5,613 nt of DNA from Verrucomicrobiia bacterium (GTDB lineage: Bacteria > Verrucomicrobiota > Verrucomicrobiia > CAIQCK01): contig JAOACV010000202.1 in NCBI GenBank assembly GCA_026417675.1, positions 1-5,613 of the forward strand, written 5' to 3'. Under the pieces are notes generated by a model. The model saw only the letters and a list, made by a program, of their open reading frames with translations, was not told where the DNA came from and did no database searches. The translations under genes and the position numbers were made by a program. Shown here piece after piece: positions 5,557 through 5,613 of the stretch. The first letter of the stretch is position 1, and every line of letters starts with the position of its first letter.

Positions 5557-5613
5557 CTACTTCCCGCCGCCGGCTCGCGGCTTCGGTTTGATGAAGATCA
5601 CCTCCCCGTAATC
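5557..5613 (-). CDS. C-terminal end of an unidentified gene, cut by window edge
   Basis: One minus-strand frame enters from the window edge and ends at TAG 5557-5559, giving the last 18 residues DYGEVIFIKPKPRAGGGK. An extended strand-like segment (GEVIFIK) followed by a basic Gly-rich tail looks like a genuine protein end. A second frame is also open here (stop at 5543-5545), so coding is not proven. The gap to the RadC-like gene is 61 bases. If real, this gene is the upstream member of the RadC-N/methyltransferase cluster and would probably show what the system does. The family cannot be told from 18 residues. Confidence 0.45.
   Translation of the reverse strand, partial: DYGEVIFIKPKPRAGGGK

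Noticed and set aside
1..5613. CRISPR array, tRNA, rRNA or insertion sequence
   Set aside because: I see no regularly spaced repeats, cloverleaf-like segments, conserved rRNA stretches or transposase motifs on either strand.

Overview
The window is GC-rich and almost fully coding. Every gene I can support lies on the minus strand, so transcription runs from high to low coordinates. The style suggests an environmental bacterium of the Verrucomicrobiota/Planctomycetota kind: GC-rich third codon positions, mixed weak and strong Shine-Dalgarno sites, an exported amidohydrolase-2 protein, and GC-rich intergenic hairpins. This placement is an inference from style, not from a marker gene.

Right part (about 5613 to 2617) is the most interesting region. 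It starts with the last 18 codons of an unidentified gene. After 61 bases comes a 91-residue protein that is only the N-terminal domain of RadC, with no JAB/MPN domain. Its stop codon overlaps by one base the start of an 867-residue protein. That protein has a DNA amino-methyltransferase core (DPFAGSG and TDPPY motifs), a four-cysteine zinc-ribbon-like insert, a probable winged helix and a C-terminal segment resembling a PD-(D/E)XK nuclease. The tight coupling suggests a two-gene, possibly larger, DNA modification/restriction or defence module. I do not recognise it as a named system.

Middle part (2616 to 1317) starts with a 263-base spacer holding a strong hairpin but no convincing gene. Next is a 74-residue membrane/coiled-coil protein. 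It is followed by a solitary MNT-type nucleotidyltransferase (GG...DxD...D) whose 3' end overlaps by 50 bases a 79-residue unknown protein. The last two look translationally coupled and may form a toxin-antitoxin-like or defence-related pair, without an identified HEPN or AbiEi partner.

Left part (1316 to 1) holds a 353-residue exported metal-dependent amidohydrolase with a complete set of metal ligands. Beyond it is a short region with a perfect GGGACAG/CTGTCCC hairpin. This region also has a start codon behind a good AGGAG site whose frame stays open to the window edge. I cannot tell whether it is a gene start or a dispersed intergenic repeat.

The genes could form one long transcript, but the 263-base spacer makes two or more units more likely: the RadC-N/methyltransferase pair, and then the small genes and amidohydrolase.
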